A stretch of 64,000 nucleotides of DNA from Rheinheimera faecalis (GTDB lineage: Bacteria; Pseudomonadota; Gammaproteobacteria; Enterobacterales; Alteromonadaceae): the NCBI RefSeq assembly GCF_021290965.1, contig NZ_JAJOYT010000003.1:1-64000 (forward strand), read 5' to 3'. Below, piece by piece: positions 26,545 to 36,424 of this stretch (positions are counted from its first letter, which is position 1; each line of letters starts with the position of its first letter). The translations under genes and the position numbers were made by a program. Under the pieces are notes generated by a model that saw nothing but the letters and a program-made list of their open reading frames with translations, searched no databases and had not been told where the DNA came from.

Positions 26545-29040
26545 ATGCAAAAGCGGAAAATCACTAAGTCTGCCGTTACCAACATCTTCAGGTTTGTCTC
26601 ATACAACAAGCTGGAGCCTATCACCATCGAGGGTTACAACGAATTCATCGCTTGCCACTACTTTGAATTCTCCTCTTTAGTTATCGATTTTGAAGCTCAA
26701 CCGCAAAAGTTTGCATTTCCAATAGAAGACAGAACCCGCCCCCTCATCTATACCCCTGATTTTTGGGTTAGACTACATAATCAGCAGGAAGTCTATTTCG
26801 AAATTAAACCCCATGACATAACCCTCACAGACAAGTTTAGTCAGAAGTGGGAGATGTTACAAAAGCAGTTTGTTGAAAGAGAGCTGCGTTTAGAACTGGT
26901 GACAGACCTGCAACTAACACGGGGGAAGATGGCTGAGAATCTGAAACTGGTTCACCGGTATATGAACCGCGAACCCAATACAGCTGAACAAGAAAACATT
27001 CTAAAACTCATATCTAACTCACAGCTATCGGTAAGCAGCTTATCTGAGCAACTTCAACTGCAAGAAATTATAATAATTCCATACTTACTCAATCTAGTCG
27101 CCAAAAAACAGCTATCTTTCCCGCTTTATGCGCCGTTAGACATCAATACAGTATTTCATAAGCCACTGCCTTTAATTGAGTGCAGAATGGGTAAAGTCTT
27201 TGAGCAAATATTACCCGTGCCTGATCATATTACTCATGACGAATTTAAAGAGGCTTTTCGTAAAGAGGTAAAGCAGCGTTTAGACGAAGTTGATTCCTAT
27301 GAGCACTTAGATGCCTTGCCAGAAAGAGAACGTGAGCAGGCCATATTTCGCTGGAAAGTACTGAGTAAAGTTGGCGAGTTATGTAACGGAGTGCTTTCAA
27401 ATCAACGCCTTGCTGCAATTTATAAAGAACTCGAATCAGAATTTGCGGAAAAAACGCCATCTATATCTTCCATTAAACGTTGGGCAAAAATATATGAAGA
27501 GTCAGGCCGTTCAATAAAGGCATTGTCTCCCAATATCAGTGGACGTGGCAATAAAGCACATAGGTTATCCACAGAGATGGAAGAGCTCATTCAACAAGCT
27601 CTGGATCGAATTAAAGACACCAAATCAGGTGCCGTATCCAGTGCCTACAGTTATCTACAGCATCTAGTCTTCCAATTTAATCAAAGGTCTGGTTTGGCAC
27701 TCAAGGCACCATCAATTCAGACCCTTTGGGCGCGTTTTAAGAAAATCTCACCTTATGAAATGGCAGTAAAATGCAGAGGTAAATTTAAGGCAAACAAAGA
27801 ATTCAAACACATTGCTGAGATGATAAAAACAAATCGCCTTCTAGAAAGAGTCGAAATTGACCATACCCAGCTCGATTTTTTTGTTGTCGAAAAGGAAAGT
27901 TTTATTCCGCTTGGAAGGCCTTGGGTCACAACACTTTGTGATGTGCATTCCCGCTCTGTACTCGGCTTTTATATCGGGTTCACACCGCCAAGTTTTGTGT
28001 CTGCGGCAAGGGCTTTGAAGCATGCTCTTTTACCCAAAGATTATGTGTTAATTAGATATCCTGATATTAAGAATCCTTGGTTATGCTTCGGAAAGCCCGA
28101 GTTCATCGTATCCGACAATGGGAAAGAATTCGATGACATAGACTTCAAGTTAGTACTCGGCAAGCTACTTATGAATGCAGGCAAGAATCCAACTGCAACC
28201 CCCTATCTTAAACCGATAGTAGAGCGTTACTTTGGAAAGAAAAACTCGGAGTTACTTCGTGCACATCCTGGACATACCTTAGCAACATTAAAGCGCTCTA
28301 AGGACTATGACCCAGCGAAAAATGCTGTAGTTGATATGGATAGACTCCTACATATTGTTCACATTTGGATTTGTGATATCTACCACGCAGGCCCTAACTC
28401 TAGGCGTGACCACATCCCGAATCTTAAGTGGGTCAAAGCCTTCGAGCGATTTGCTCCGGTCCAAAATGATTATGATCCTGAAGATTTAAACCTGCTCTTC
28501 TGTCGGACCTTTACCGGTCAGTTGAGACGAGATGGAGTGGTGTTTAAACGCCTCCATTACTCCTGCGATGCGTCAGCTGAACTACGGGGGAGAGTCGGTG
28601 ATCATCGAGTAACATACAAAATAGATCCAGAAAATCTGGGCTATATGTATATTTCCAACCAACTAACTAAGTCTTTTCTTAAAGTTCCAGCAGTTAAATT
28701 CGAGTATGCATCTTCAGTAACCCTCCATCAGCATAAAATCAACTGTATCGTTGCCCGTAAAACCGTTGGGGACAAGTATTGCGAGGAGGATATTATCGAA
28801 GCAAAAAGCCGAATTCATTTGTTGATTGAGGAAGCCTTCCTAGCAAAAATTCAGTCCAAACGACGGACAGGCAGTACTTCGAAAGCAGCCAGGTACGTAG
28901 AGGATTCAGAACGGGCAAAATCTTTGGCCACTGAGCAGCATAATGAGAATTTGGTCCCACTTATCAACGCCAAAAATGAAGAAAAATCAGATCAGAGAGT
29001 AATTAAACCCATAGATACAACTGGTTGGGAGTTACTTTAA
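26545..29040 (+). CDS. tnsAB: Natural TnsA-TnsB fusion transposase
   Basis: This 831-residue protein joins two normally separate enzymes. Residues 1 to about 190 are TnsA: the endonuclease core reads IYTPDFWV with Asp72 and VYFEIKP with Glu86 and Lys88, which cuts the 5-prime strands at the ends. The rest is TnsB, a DDE transposase that cuts and joins 3-prime ends: HTH and DNA-binding region about 230-420, catalytic Asp439 (VEIDHTQLDFF), Asp524 (IVSDNGKEFDD) and Glu560 (PIVERYFG). All residues are present, so full cut-and-paste is expected. The C-terminal tail should contact TnsC. tnsC starts one base after its stop. Confidence 0.95.
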   Translation: MQKRKITKSAVTNIFRFVSYNKLEPITIEGYNEFIACHYFEFSSLVIDFEAQPQKFAFPIEDRTRPLIYTPDFWVRLHNQQEVYFEIKPHDITLTDKFSQKWEMLQKQFVERELRLELVTDLQLTRGKMAENLKLVHRYMNREPNTAEQENILKLISNSQLSVSSLSEQLQLQEIIIIPYLLNLVAKKQLSFPLYAPLDINTVFHKPLPLIECRMGKVFEQILPVPDHITHDEFKEAFRKEVKQRLDEVDSYEHLDALPEREREQAIFRWKVLSKVGELCNGVLSNQRLAAIYKELESEFAEKTPSISSIKRWAKIYEESGRSIKALSPNISGRGNKAHRLSTEMEELIQQALDRIKDTKSGAVSSAYSYLQHLVFQFNQRSGLALKAPSIQTLWARFKKISPYEMAVKCRGKFKANKEFKHIAEMIKTNRLLERVEIDHTQLDFFVVEKESFIPLGRPWVTTLCDVHSRSVLGFYIGFTPPSFVSAARALKHALLPKDYVLIRYPDIKNPWLCFGKPEFIVSDNGKEFDDIDFKLVLGKLLMNAGKNPTATPYLKPIVERYFGKKNSELLRAHPGHTLATLKRSKDYDPAKNAVVDMDRLLHIVHIWICDIYHAGPNSRRDHIPNLKWVKAFERFAPVQNDYDPEDLNLLFCRTFTGQLRRDGVVFKRLHYSCDASAELRGRVGDHRVTYKIDPENLGYMYISNQLTKSFLKVPAVKFEYASSVTLHQHKINCIVARKTVGDKYCEEDIIEAKSRIHLLIEEAFLAKIQSKRRTGSTSKAARYVEDSERAKSLATEQHNENLVPLINAKNEEKSDQRVIKPIDTTGWELL

Positions 29041-29041
29041 A

Positions 29042-30058
29042 ATGGTAGCGAAATTCACCGAAGAGGAAATCAAAGACAAGCTGCTCCGTTTCCGTTCAGC
29101 GTTCATAGGTAGCCCTTATCTTAAAGCAGTTCTTAAAGAACTAGATGAGTGTCGGGAATTATCAAAACTTGGTGGTGATCCTGAATGCATGATTGTTACC
29201 GGTGATACTGGGGCTGGCAAAACATCACTTATCAATAAGTACCTAGAGTTAAATGCAAGGAAAGATTCTTACGAAGGTACTGTTATTCCTGTGCTTTCTA
29301 CCACATTGCCTGGTGAAGCCAACTCCGTCGCACTCTTTCAACAAATTCTAACTGATCTCGGCCATCCATACCCATTTGAATCAAACAACGAGGTACAACT
29401 ACGTAAGCAAATCAAGGATCTTGCGCGTAACTGCCGATTAGAACTCATCATTGTCGACGAATTCCAACACTTGATTGAGAGAAAAAGTCTGAAAATACTC
29501 AAGGAAACTGCAAATTCCATTAAAAGCCTGATCGTCGATACCAAAATTCCAATGGCGCTTTTTGGTATGCCGTACAGTTCTGTGATTTTAGATAGTGTCA
29601 GCCAGTTAGCTAGTCGCTTCGAGCGCCGAAGAGTGCTTAGCCCATTTCGTATCAGTACTGATGATGAGCAAGACAAATACTTAGCTTTGTTATCATTTTT
29701 TGAAGGCCTAATGGATTTACCTGAGCCATCAAACTTCACGTCTGAAGATATGTTTCGTCGGTTGTATGCATATTCGAGTGGTAACCTTAAAAAGTTAAAG
29801 AATTTACTCAATGCGGCTTATAAAGCCGCGCTCGAAAACGGCGAACTTCATGTAAGTAAACAAATATTTGCCGAAGAAGCAAGTTCCCGCAACTCTGAAC
29901 TCACAAAAGACAACAACCCATTTTTGCTGCCTATGGATAAGTTAAAAGTTATAGAGCCGGGAAAATATGTGGGCTGGGATGACTATACCTGCGGAAAAGG
30001 AGTCAATGTTGGTATTAAGGACAATCCAAAGGTACTTACCTTTTCGGATGTGTTTTAA
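29042..30058 (+). CDS. tnsC: AAA+ transposition regulator TnsC
   Basis: A 338-residue AAA+ ATPase. Walker A is GDTGAGKT at residues 54-61 and Walker B LIIVDEFQHL with Asp139-Glu140; an arginine-finger region SRFERRRVL follows. TnsC forms rings on DNA between the target-bound TniQ-Cascade and TnsAB, licensing insertion. It lies directly after tnsAB in one operon. The length equals that of I-F3 TnsC proteins (about 330) and is much shorter than Tn7 TnsC (555), supporting the CRISPR-associated assignment. Confidence 0.95.
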   Translation: MVAKFTEEEIKDKLLRFRSAFIGSPYLKAVLKELDECRELSKLGGDPECMIVTGDTGAGKTSLINKYLELNARKDSYEGTVIPVLSTTLPGEANSVALFQQILTDLGHPYPFESNNEVQLRKQIKDLARNCRLELIIVDEFQHLIERKSLKILKETANSIKSLIVDTKIPMALFGMPYSSVILDSVSQLASRFERRRVLSPFRISTDDEQDKYLALLSFFEGLMDLPEPSNFTSEDMFRRLYAYSSGNLKKLKNLLNAAYKAALENGELHVSKQIFAEEASSRNSELTKDNNPFLLPMDKLKVIEPGKYVGWDDYTCGKGVNVGIKDNPKVLTFSDVF

Positions 30059-30078
30059 CTAATTTCTTTTCGCTAGCT

Positions 30079-30651
30079 TTAAATGTCCAAGGGAAGCGCA
30101 TGGTCAGGCTCGAAGCTATTCCACCAACCTAACGCTAGATCAGCAGCATCATATAAAAATTTAGACTCAGAACTGAGTTTTATCATGGGGACAATTAACC
30201 ATAAATCTTTACGATTAACTTCTTTAGTAAAGCCCTTTTTAATGAGCAAGGCTCTCACTTCAGGTGTCAATTTAGACAAGTCGCTAAAGTATCTCATCTC
30301 TATTTTTTCAGCATAATTACTTTTACTATGCCTGTTTGCATGCTTACTCTCATTTGCTACATCAATAAATGCTGCGACTACAGGATTAGTGAAACGAACC
30401 CAGTTAACAAAGTCTGTTTCTCTTCTACTTTCCCACTCAGGGTGCTCCACTAACTTAAGATGGAACATCCAACTGGCAATAGAGGCGATAGTTATTGAAA
30501 AATTAATTATGTGGTCATTTATAACAATCGGATCTGTACTTTTTTTGATCAAAACTAGCTCGCGAGCAGCCTTTTCAAGCATATATTTTTCATCAAATCC
30601 AGTACCACCAAATAAATTTTGAGCAGATGTTCCATCCATATACTGAACCAT
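30079..30651 (-). CDS. Hypothetical cargo protein
   Basis: A 190-residue soluble protein convergent to tnsC. It is mostly helical (MLEKAARELVLIKKSTDPIV, FSITIASIASWMFHLKLVEH) with a segment FIDVANESKHANRHSKSNY resembling the R/H-containing helix of HEPN-like or abortive-infection small proteins, although no canonical Rx4-6H is clear. No family recognised. Being inside the transposon on the opposite strand from the core genes it is cargo, possibly defence-related. Confidence 0.6.
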   Translation of the reverse strand: MVQYMDGTSAQNLFGGTGFDEKYMLEKAARELVLIKKSTDPIVINDHIINFSITIASIASWMFHLKLVEHPEWESRRETDFVNWVRFTNPVVAAFIDVANESKHANRHSKSNYAEKIEMRYFSDLSKLTPEVRALLIKKGFTKEVNRKDLWLIVPMIKLSSESKFLYDAADLALGWWNSFEPDHALPLDI

Positions 30652-30809
30652 ATCACTTAATAAGTTAAAGCACTTTATAAATCAAAATACAAAAAGCTGA
30701 AATCGCTCACATTGCTTTATTTCAAGCTGAACATGAATGAACCGTTTTTCGTTTTTATATGTGTAAAGTCCACCAATTCTTTTAAAGGAATTGGTGATTT
30801 CTCCATATA

Positions 30810-31580
30810 TCAAAGGTAACTTGTAAATAATTTGTATTTCTTAAATTCTTCATACTTGATCAGGTCCAGACTATCTTCATAGAAAGGTGTGGACATCGCT
30901 CTTCTATAAAAATCCATGTGCGAATCTCGGACATCCTCAGCTGATGCTTGAATTATTCTCGTATAAACATTCTCTGAGTCAGTAAATCCATCTTTATTAA
31001 ACTTAATGTCACATATACAAAATGAGGTTGTGCTTCCTGGATGATGAACCGTAATTTTAAAATCGCTTCCGATAGCAACTCTGTTACTACCCGCGAGCAA
31101 CACAAAAGGGCAGGCACTTTCACAATTTGACGCGATTTTTGAGGAAAGATCTTTTCCTGTCACTTTTATACGATCTGACATGCAAGTGTCTAGACCTTCA
31201 CCTCTAATTTTATTGGCTATTTTCTCAGCACCATTTAACTCACCTCCGTTCGACATAAAGCATACTAAATTTGGGTGCTCTTTATTTTCCAAAAGAAAAT
31301 TCTCAAAGGCTTCAAACATGCCTTCTCCTATAGAGCCCGCGAGAATGATTGCAGCCTTGCATGTAGCATTATCGATGTCTTTTCCGTCATCCTTCAATGC
31401 ACAAGCTTCACCCAAAAAGACTTTCTCCAATTGAAGCTCGTCATTTGCGATCTTAGAGGTATATATTTTTTGATAATAATATGTGCATAACGTACCTGAT
31501 ATAAATATTACCGCCAGAACAACAGCTACCATAAAAAAAACATTAACAAATTTAAACTTTTTTGAAAAATAGCCAGACAT
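30810..31580 (-). CDS. Membrane-anchored ClpP/crotonase-fold protein (COG3904-like)
   Basis: The 256-residue product has one N-terminal membrane helix (about 11-35) and an extracytoplasmic domain with ClpP-like order: GSIGEGMFEAFENFL, then MSNGGELNGAEKIANKI, and CESACPFVLLAGSNRVAIG, where the Ser in ESACPF would be the nucleophile, followed by HHPG. This pattern is known for predicted periplasmic proteins of the COG3904 type, which resemble signal-peptide peptidases. Substrate unknown. It is cargo and stands alone between unknown and helicase genes. Confidence 0.65.
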   Translation of the reverse strand: MSGYFSKKFKFVNVFFMVAVVLAVIFISGTLCTYYYQKIYTSKIANDELQLEKVFLGEACALKDDGKDIDNATCKAAIILAGSIGEGMFEAFENFLLENKEHPNLVCFMSNGGELNGAEKIANKIRGEGLDTCMSDRIKVTGKDLSSKIASNCESACPFVLLAGSNRVAIGSDFKITVHHPGSTTSFCICDIKFNKDGFTDSENVYTRIIQASAEDVRDSHMDFYRRAMSTPFYEDSLDLIKYEEFKKYKLFTSYL

Positions 31581-31848
31581 AAAATACCCATATTAGAAAA
31601 CACAGTCCCAATATACTCAATTCGATTAACATGTTCAATATTTGAGAACAAAAATTTGTATCAATTAAGAAAACATTTCAATTGACTTCGACACTGGTTT
31701 ATCAAATCTGTCCATTTGATTTTTCGCTGCATAAGTGAGCTAGATGGAACGCAACTTATCACACATCCTGTACTGTTGACTGTTATCTTCTCAGTCTAAG
31801 AATTAAGAATAATATAAGTAGCGTCCACCAGAGGAAATATATTCAGCA
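31581..31848. other. Intergenic AT-rich cargo spacer
   Basis: No gene seen. It should contain the promoter of the ClpP-like gene and the end of the helicase-PLD gene on the minus strand. Confidence 0.4.
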
Positions 31849-34800
31849 TCATGTACAAGTCATAATGGAGCTCAATTGCATCTCGTTAAATGAGTCAACG
31901 CCTAAAGCTTCTAGATCATTTAAAGTATTTTGGATAGCCTGTTCGGCAAACTGTCCAGTAACTTTCCATGATGACTCATACCTGACATAGCTCCCGTTTG
32001 GGTTTCGTTGTGCTGATAGCCAATTAAACGATCCTTCTGTGATTTCGCTCCGGCCAACAATTAAGGTTTTGGAGTGGAGATTTTGAACCTTACAGACTTT
32101 GGCACCAACGTCTTTGAGCAAGTTAATAGCCTCTTCAGCACCATGGTTACTATTTTGTATTGATAACTCACCATCAATGATTATCCATACTTTCGCTTTA
32201 CGCTTTTGAACAGCGCTGTGTACCAGCTCCTCAAGTCTATCATCCTCAATTGCTCTCAATGTGATCCAAGGCGAGACGATAACAACCGGTGTAATGGACG
32301 ATGCACTCAAAAGCGCATTTCGTAAAAGTGTGCGATGCCCCTCAAGAGTTGCGATGCGCTCTGCACCTATCCGCAGAGGCGCAGAGATATGGTGACTTAC
32401 GTTTATATCAGTAAGCTCGTTATTTTGGTCTGCAAATAGGCAACTCCCTAGAATCGATGAAGGTGTTTGACCTCTATCTCTGAACAGACGCATGTCACCT
32501 ATAACGACAAATGCATCTTTAGCACGCGAAACGGCGACATTTAGCATGTTCGGCTTTTGATCGAAGAACGCCTCATTCATAAAATCGGCGTTGTAAGTAG
32601 GCGAGAAAATAACGATGGGTTTTTCATCGCCCTGAAGCTTATGAACTGTACCAGCAGTAACTCTATCAAATCGCCCCCCATATCGCTTCAGCATCTTTTG
32701 GATTGCTTCTTCTTGGGCTCTAAATGGTGTGACTACGGCTACAATATTTTCAATCGGCATTTGATAGCGAGCTATCCAACTGTCCGCATTCTCAAATATC
32801 CATTGAGCAATTGTCTGAACTTCAATGTCATTGCTTCTGCTATTATCTTCGTGCTTCGTGACGCCAGTTACATGAGCCCACATCATTGGGCGCAAAGGTG
32901 ATTCGGAAAAGAGTTCTTTGCGAAGTGGGTTTAAGCGACCTCGGTATACTAGCTTGTTGCAGAAATCAATGATGTCTTTGCGGCATCTACGATGTTCGGT
33001 AAGAAATATGCTTGGAGTATCCTCTTGTCCTGCAGATATTGCATAAGTAGCTCCTTGCGCTAAAAGCATCACACTGCCTTGTATCGCGCTTGAGCGAGAC
33101 GAACTTACTGAATGAGGCGTTATCGGGTCTGAGTCGTTCCACAGTTGCCCTAAACCTTGCCGGATTGCATTTCCATGGTCGTTACCTCTGGAGATTTTGA
33201 CGACTGGTTCTATCTGATAAATATCACCTACAACGAGAGCTTTTCGAGCTAGAGCAAATGCTGCGGCTCCAACATGAGGAGCAACTTGGCCAGACTCATC
33301 CATAATAAGTAGGTCGATGTAGTCATAAAGGTAATTTTTCTTAAACTCATCGGAGCCTGATTTACTGATGAAATGAAAAATATTTGCGATAGAGTTTGCA
33401 GTTGTAACCAGACAAGGGGTGAGCATACACCATCGACGAAACCTTGCTTTAACAGCCTCTTCACCATTATTGTTGTTCGTTACGCCACTTTGAACATCCT
33501 CTGCATCAATAATCCATCTCCCCTCCCAATAGCGCATAGCTAGCTGAAACGCCATATGTCGCCAACTGATGTCGAGAAGATTATCAATGCTGTTGAGACT
33601 TGGGACTTCATTATCTATTAAAAAGTCCAGATTTGGCTTACAAAACCGCTCATCAATAAGCTCAATCAATTTTGAATGAGTTATTTTTAACTGCTGTTTT
33701 GCCTCTTGGTAAGCAACGTCTTTATCTTCTAACTCTTTTAGTCGAGTAGTTTTATTATTTATCGCTTGCTCTACAACTTTCGCTGCGAGCTTACTTTTCT
33801 TCTCCGCCTCTAAAAGCACGACCCTTGCTGAATCAAAGGCTTGTTTCGCTATGAGCTCTTCTCTGCTCAGCTCTTTATTCAATACAGCAAGTTCTGATGT
33901 CGCATTATTGATAACATCCTGGGCTTTGTTAATTAACGCTTGATTATCTGAACGGGTAAGGACATCAGCGAACATCTCTCTGAGTTTTGAGTCTTGAGAG
34001 ACGACATCAAAAACTCTTGAGGCTTTGTTTGAAGCAAACAAATATTTAGTGAGGTTAAAAGCATCAGCTACATGCTCTAATAGCCCATCTGGAACTAATG
34101 CTTTCTTCACTTTTGACGCTAAACATAGTTTTTCGGTAATCAATGCCTCTTGCTGCTCGAAGCGTTCTTTCGCTAATTGACGTTTTTTTTCTCCTTCAAC
34201 TTTCTCAATGTCTAGACGCACGCATGCTTCAGCCATGAGCAATTTGGCCTCCAGCGCTTTGTGTTGGGCCGCTTTAATAGCCTCGCTTAGCCTATCAGAC
34301 TCATGTTGAACAAATTCTGACCGACTGACGCCATTTGTTGTGTCACCCCACCATTTGTTAAGCTCTTCATACCGTAAAACAACATTTTTTATATCGCTTA
34401 TTCTTTTATAAGCTGTTTGTATGTTTTTCCTGAGGTTGTCTAATGCGTCCTCTAGCGTTTCCACGTTTTGCTGAGGATAGCTCTTGGCATAAAACGCTAA
34501 CCAATTAACTCTGGCTCTCTCGACAAAAACTTCATCCATCTCGCGTTCAGGGAATCCATCCCATGGGTTCTTTGGCTTACCTTTCTGTTGCTTTCTGAAA
34601 GCTATTTTATGACCATTACTTAGCGCGAGATTTGTGTTCTCTTCATTTGTTGGAAAATACAACCCATAAGAGTCGCAATCCTCAATCCAGCGTGAGGCCC
34701 ATATCAAATGCTCACTAGAAAGGTTTTGATGCCGAATGTCATTTAGGCTTCGAACAATATTCATTACAGCCCGGTTGTTTGTGGATGTCCCGACGATAAC

Positions 34801-35754
34801 TGAAGGCTCACCTCCTGCAATAGCTGCTTTGATTACCTCGGTGGCAATGACACTATGCAGTAATGTTGTTTTACCCGTTCCAGGAGGACCACTGACAGCC
34901 AGTACTTCGCCATATTGATGTCGACTAAATGCAACTAGGGCATCAGCTTGATTCGGGGCTAATCCGTAGCTGCTGCTCATCATGCCTCGTATTGAATCCA
35001 GTTGGTTGACACGAAGTGATTGATCAACCGTGAACTTATCAGAGCGGCCATAACAAATTCGCTCTAGTAATTTGGGAGTGGATTTAAGCTCCCAAAGGTC
35101 ATCATACAAACGCATTAAGGCAAGTGAATAGTTATCGGTTGAAACTGCGATATCAATTAGAGCATCATCAAGAGACACAAAATTATCTAGGGAATGACCT
35201 CCAATAATAGTTTTAGCAAGCGTATCGCACTGCTTAATATACTCAGCCCAAGATAGACCTTCTAAAGGATTTTTGCTGAGCCATTCATCTTGAACGGACA
35301 CATCACTTAACAATAACTCAGTACCGTCTGCATGTTGGCTTGGGCGTAAATACTGACGCCCTATCCAAGGTGAGGACTGTTCGTTCCTGACAAGCTCTCC
35401 AGAAGGCTGAAGAAGTGCAGGAATATGTAAGATATAGACTGACTCTTGATCCTTACCACGTATTTGGCCATGTTCATGGACTGGCGAAAAACCGTGACTC
35501 AAAATAATGACCGGAACGGCTTCAATGGCTGCAGCGGTCGTTTTAAAACGCTGATCCTTTGAATCCTCTTTATGCTTTACCCACTTGGCCTGCAACTTTT
35601 CAACGTCTTCAGGGTTTAAAATCCCTGATTTCAATTGCTTGATGGGCACACGCACTGGAAACGTTAATCCTTTCAATCCAGCCAGCGCTTCATCAGCTAA
35701 TGAATTACGCCAATATTTAATCAGTTGCTTTAATTGAAAGTCCGGATAAATCAT
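31849..35754 (-). CDS. SF1 helicase-PLD nuclease fusion (Mokosh type II-like)
   Basis: A 1301-residue protein. An SF1/Upf1-like (COG1112-type) helicase has Walker A GPPGTGKT at residues 289-296, a long coiled-coil insertion at about 460-740, Walker B MDESGQ with Asp819-Glu820, and late motifs including TAGTVHKLQGDE and NVAVSRAKDAFVVIGD. The C-terminal 170 residues form a phospholipase-D-type nuclease with the HxK motif HSKTLIVG (His1227, Lys1229) and SFNW. Fusion of this helicase class to PLD is the layout described for the anti-phage system Mokosh type II (MkoC). All motifs are intact. It probably protects the host as transposon cargo. Confidence 0.75.
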   Translation of the reverse strand: MIYPDFQLKQLIKYWRNSLADEALAGLKGLTFPVRVPIKQLKSGILNPEDVEKLQAKWVKHKEDSKDQRFKTTAAAIEAVPVIILSHGFSPVHEHGQIRGKDQESVYILHIPALLQPSGELVRNEQSSPWIGRQYLRPSQHADGTELLLSDVSVQDEWLSKNPLEGLSWAEYIKQCDTLAKTIIGGHSLDNFVSLDDALIDIAVSTDNYSLALMRLYDDLWELKSTPKLLERICYGRSDKFTVDQSLRVNQLDSIRGMMSSSYGLAPNQADALVAFSRHQYGEVLAVSGPPGTGKTTLLHSVIATEVIKAAIAGGEPSVIVGTSTNNRAVMNIVRSLNDIRHQNLSSEHLIWASRWIEDCDSYGLYFPTNEENTNLALSNGHKIAFRKQQKGKPKNPWDGFPEREMDEVFVERARVNWLAFYAKSYPQQNVETLEDALDNLRKNIQTAYKRISDIKNVVLRYEELNKWWGDTTNGVSRSEFVQHESDRLSEAIKAAQHKALEAKLLMAEACVRLDIEKVEGEKKRQLAKERFEQQEALITEKLCLASKVKKALVPDGLLEHVADAFNLTKYLFASNKASRVFDVVSQDSKLREMFADVLTRSDNQALINKAQDVINNATSELAVLNKELSREELIAKQAFDSARVVLLEAEKKSKLAAKVVEQAINNKTTRLKELEDKDVAYQEAKQQLKITHSKLIELIDERFCKPNLDFLIDNEVPSLNSIDNLLDISWRHMAFQLAMRYWEGRWIIDAEDVQSGVTNNNNGEEAVKARFRRWCMLTPCLVTTANSIANIFHFISKSGSDEFKKNYLYDYIDLLIMDESGQVAPHVGAAAFALARKALVVGDIYQIEPVVKISRGNDHGNAIRQGLGQLWNDSDPITPHSVSSSRSSAIQGSVMLLAQGATYAISAGQEDTPSIFLTEHRRCRKDIIDFCNKLVYRGRLNPLRKELFSESPLRPMMWAHVTGVTKHEDNSRSNDIEVQTIAQWIFENADSWIARYQMPIENIVAVVTPFRAQEEAIQKMLKRYGGRFDRVTAGTVHKLQGDEKPIVIFSPTYNADFMNEAFFDQKPNMLNVAVSRAKDAFVVIGDMRLFRDRGQTPSSILGSCLFADQNNELTDINVSHHISAPLRIGAERIATLEGHRTLLRNALLSASSITPVVIVSPWITLRAIEDDRLEELVHSAVQKRKAKVWIIIDGELSIQNSNHGAEEAINLLKDVGAKVCKVQNLHSKTLIVGRSEITEGSFNWLSAQRNPNGSYVRYESSWKVTGQFAEQAIQNTLNDLEALGVDSFNEMQLSSIMTCT

Positions 35755-36424
35755 ATGTCCCTATACAGATGAAGCAAGAAACCTTCATCACAAAATTAAA
35801 ATTTCCCTACTATTTAAACACACAACTAGCATCCTAGGTCAAGCAAAATGACTTTTAAAACAGTTAGACAATAGCAATCACTAAATAGGCTCGAGGCGGA
35901 ATTTTTCCGCGTTGATTATATAATGATCCGCGATGTGATACGCTTCACACTTAGAATTAAATATTTTTAAAATCAAAGCATTACAGGTCGACGCAAGGCT
36001 CTAGCAGTAAGCAGTAAGCAGTAAGCAGTAAGCAGTAAGCAGTAAGCAGTAAGCAGTAAGCAGTAAAAAGGAAACTTAGACATATCAGCTAACTAAAGCA
36101 TCTATAAGGCACTCATTTATAAAAATAAACTATGGTTACTTGTCCTAGAGTAGGTTACTCACACTGAATTACCGATGCCAGCTAAGTGCTCTTACAACGC
36201 CAATACTACCTAATTTTTAATACAAAATTATCTGAAGCTATGGAGATACTGAAGGATAGTACGTTTTAAATATCTATACCCATAAAAACTTATAACGTCC
36301 TGTTGAAGTCTTTAAGGAAACCAGATAGGTTGGTTTGCGAGTTACGATCATAAATGATGGAGACTGTGTAAATCTCAGGCACTAAACTCCTCCCGATAAA
36401 TGGACCTTAAAAGCAGGAAACTTT
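35755..36424. other. 670-bp gene-free cargo spacer with VNTR
   Basis: No open frame of note. It contains the promoter of the helicase gene on the minus strand and the 7-bp tandem repeat at 36003-36065. The segment is AT-rich. Confidence 0.5.
36003..36065. repeat. Nine tandem copies of the 7-mer AGCAGTA
   Basis: The unit AGCAGTA is repeated nine times without error. Lying between two cargo genes and outside any frame, it should be prone to slippage. Function unknown. Confidence 0.95.
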
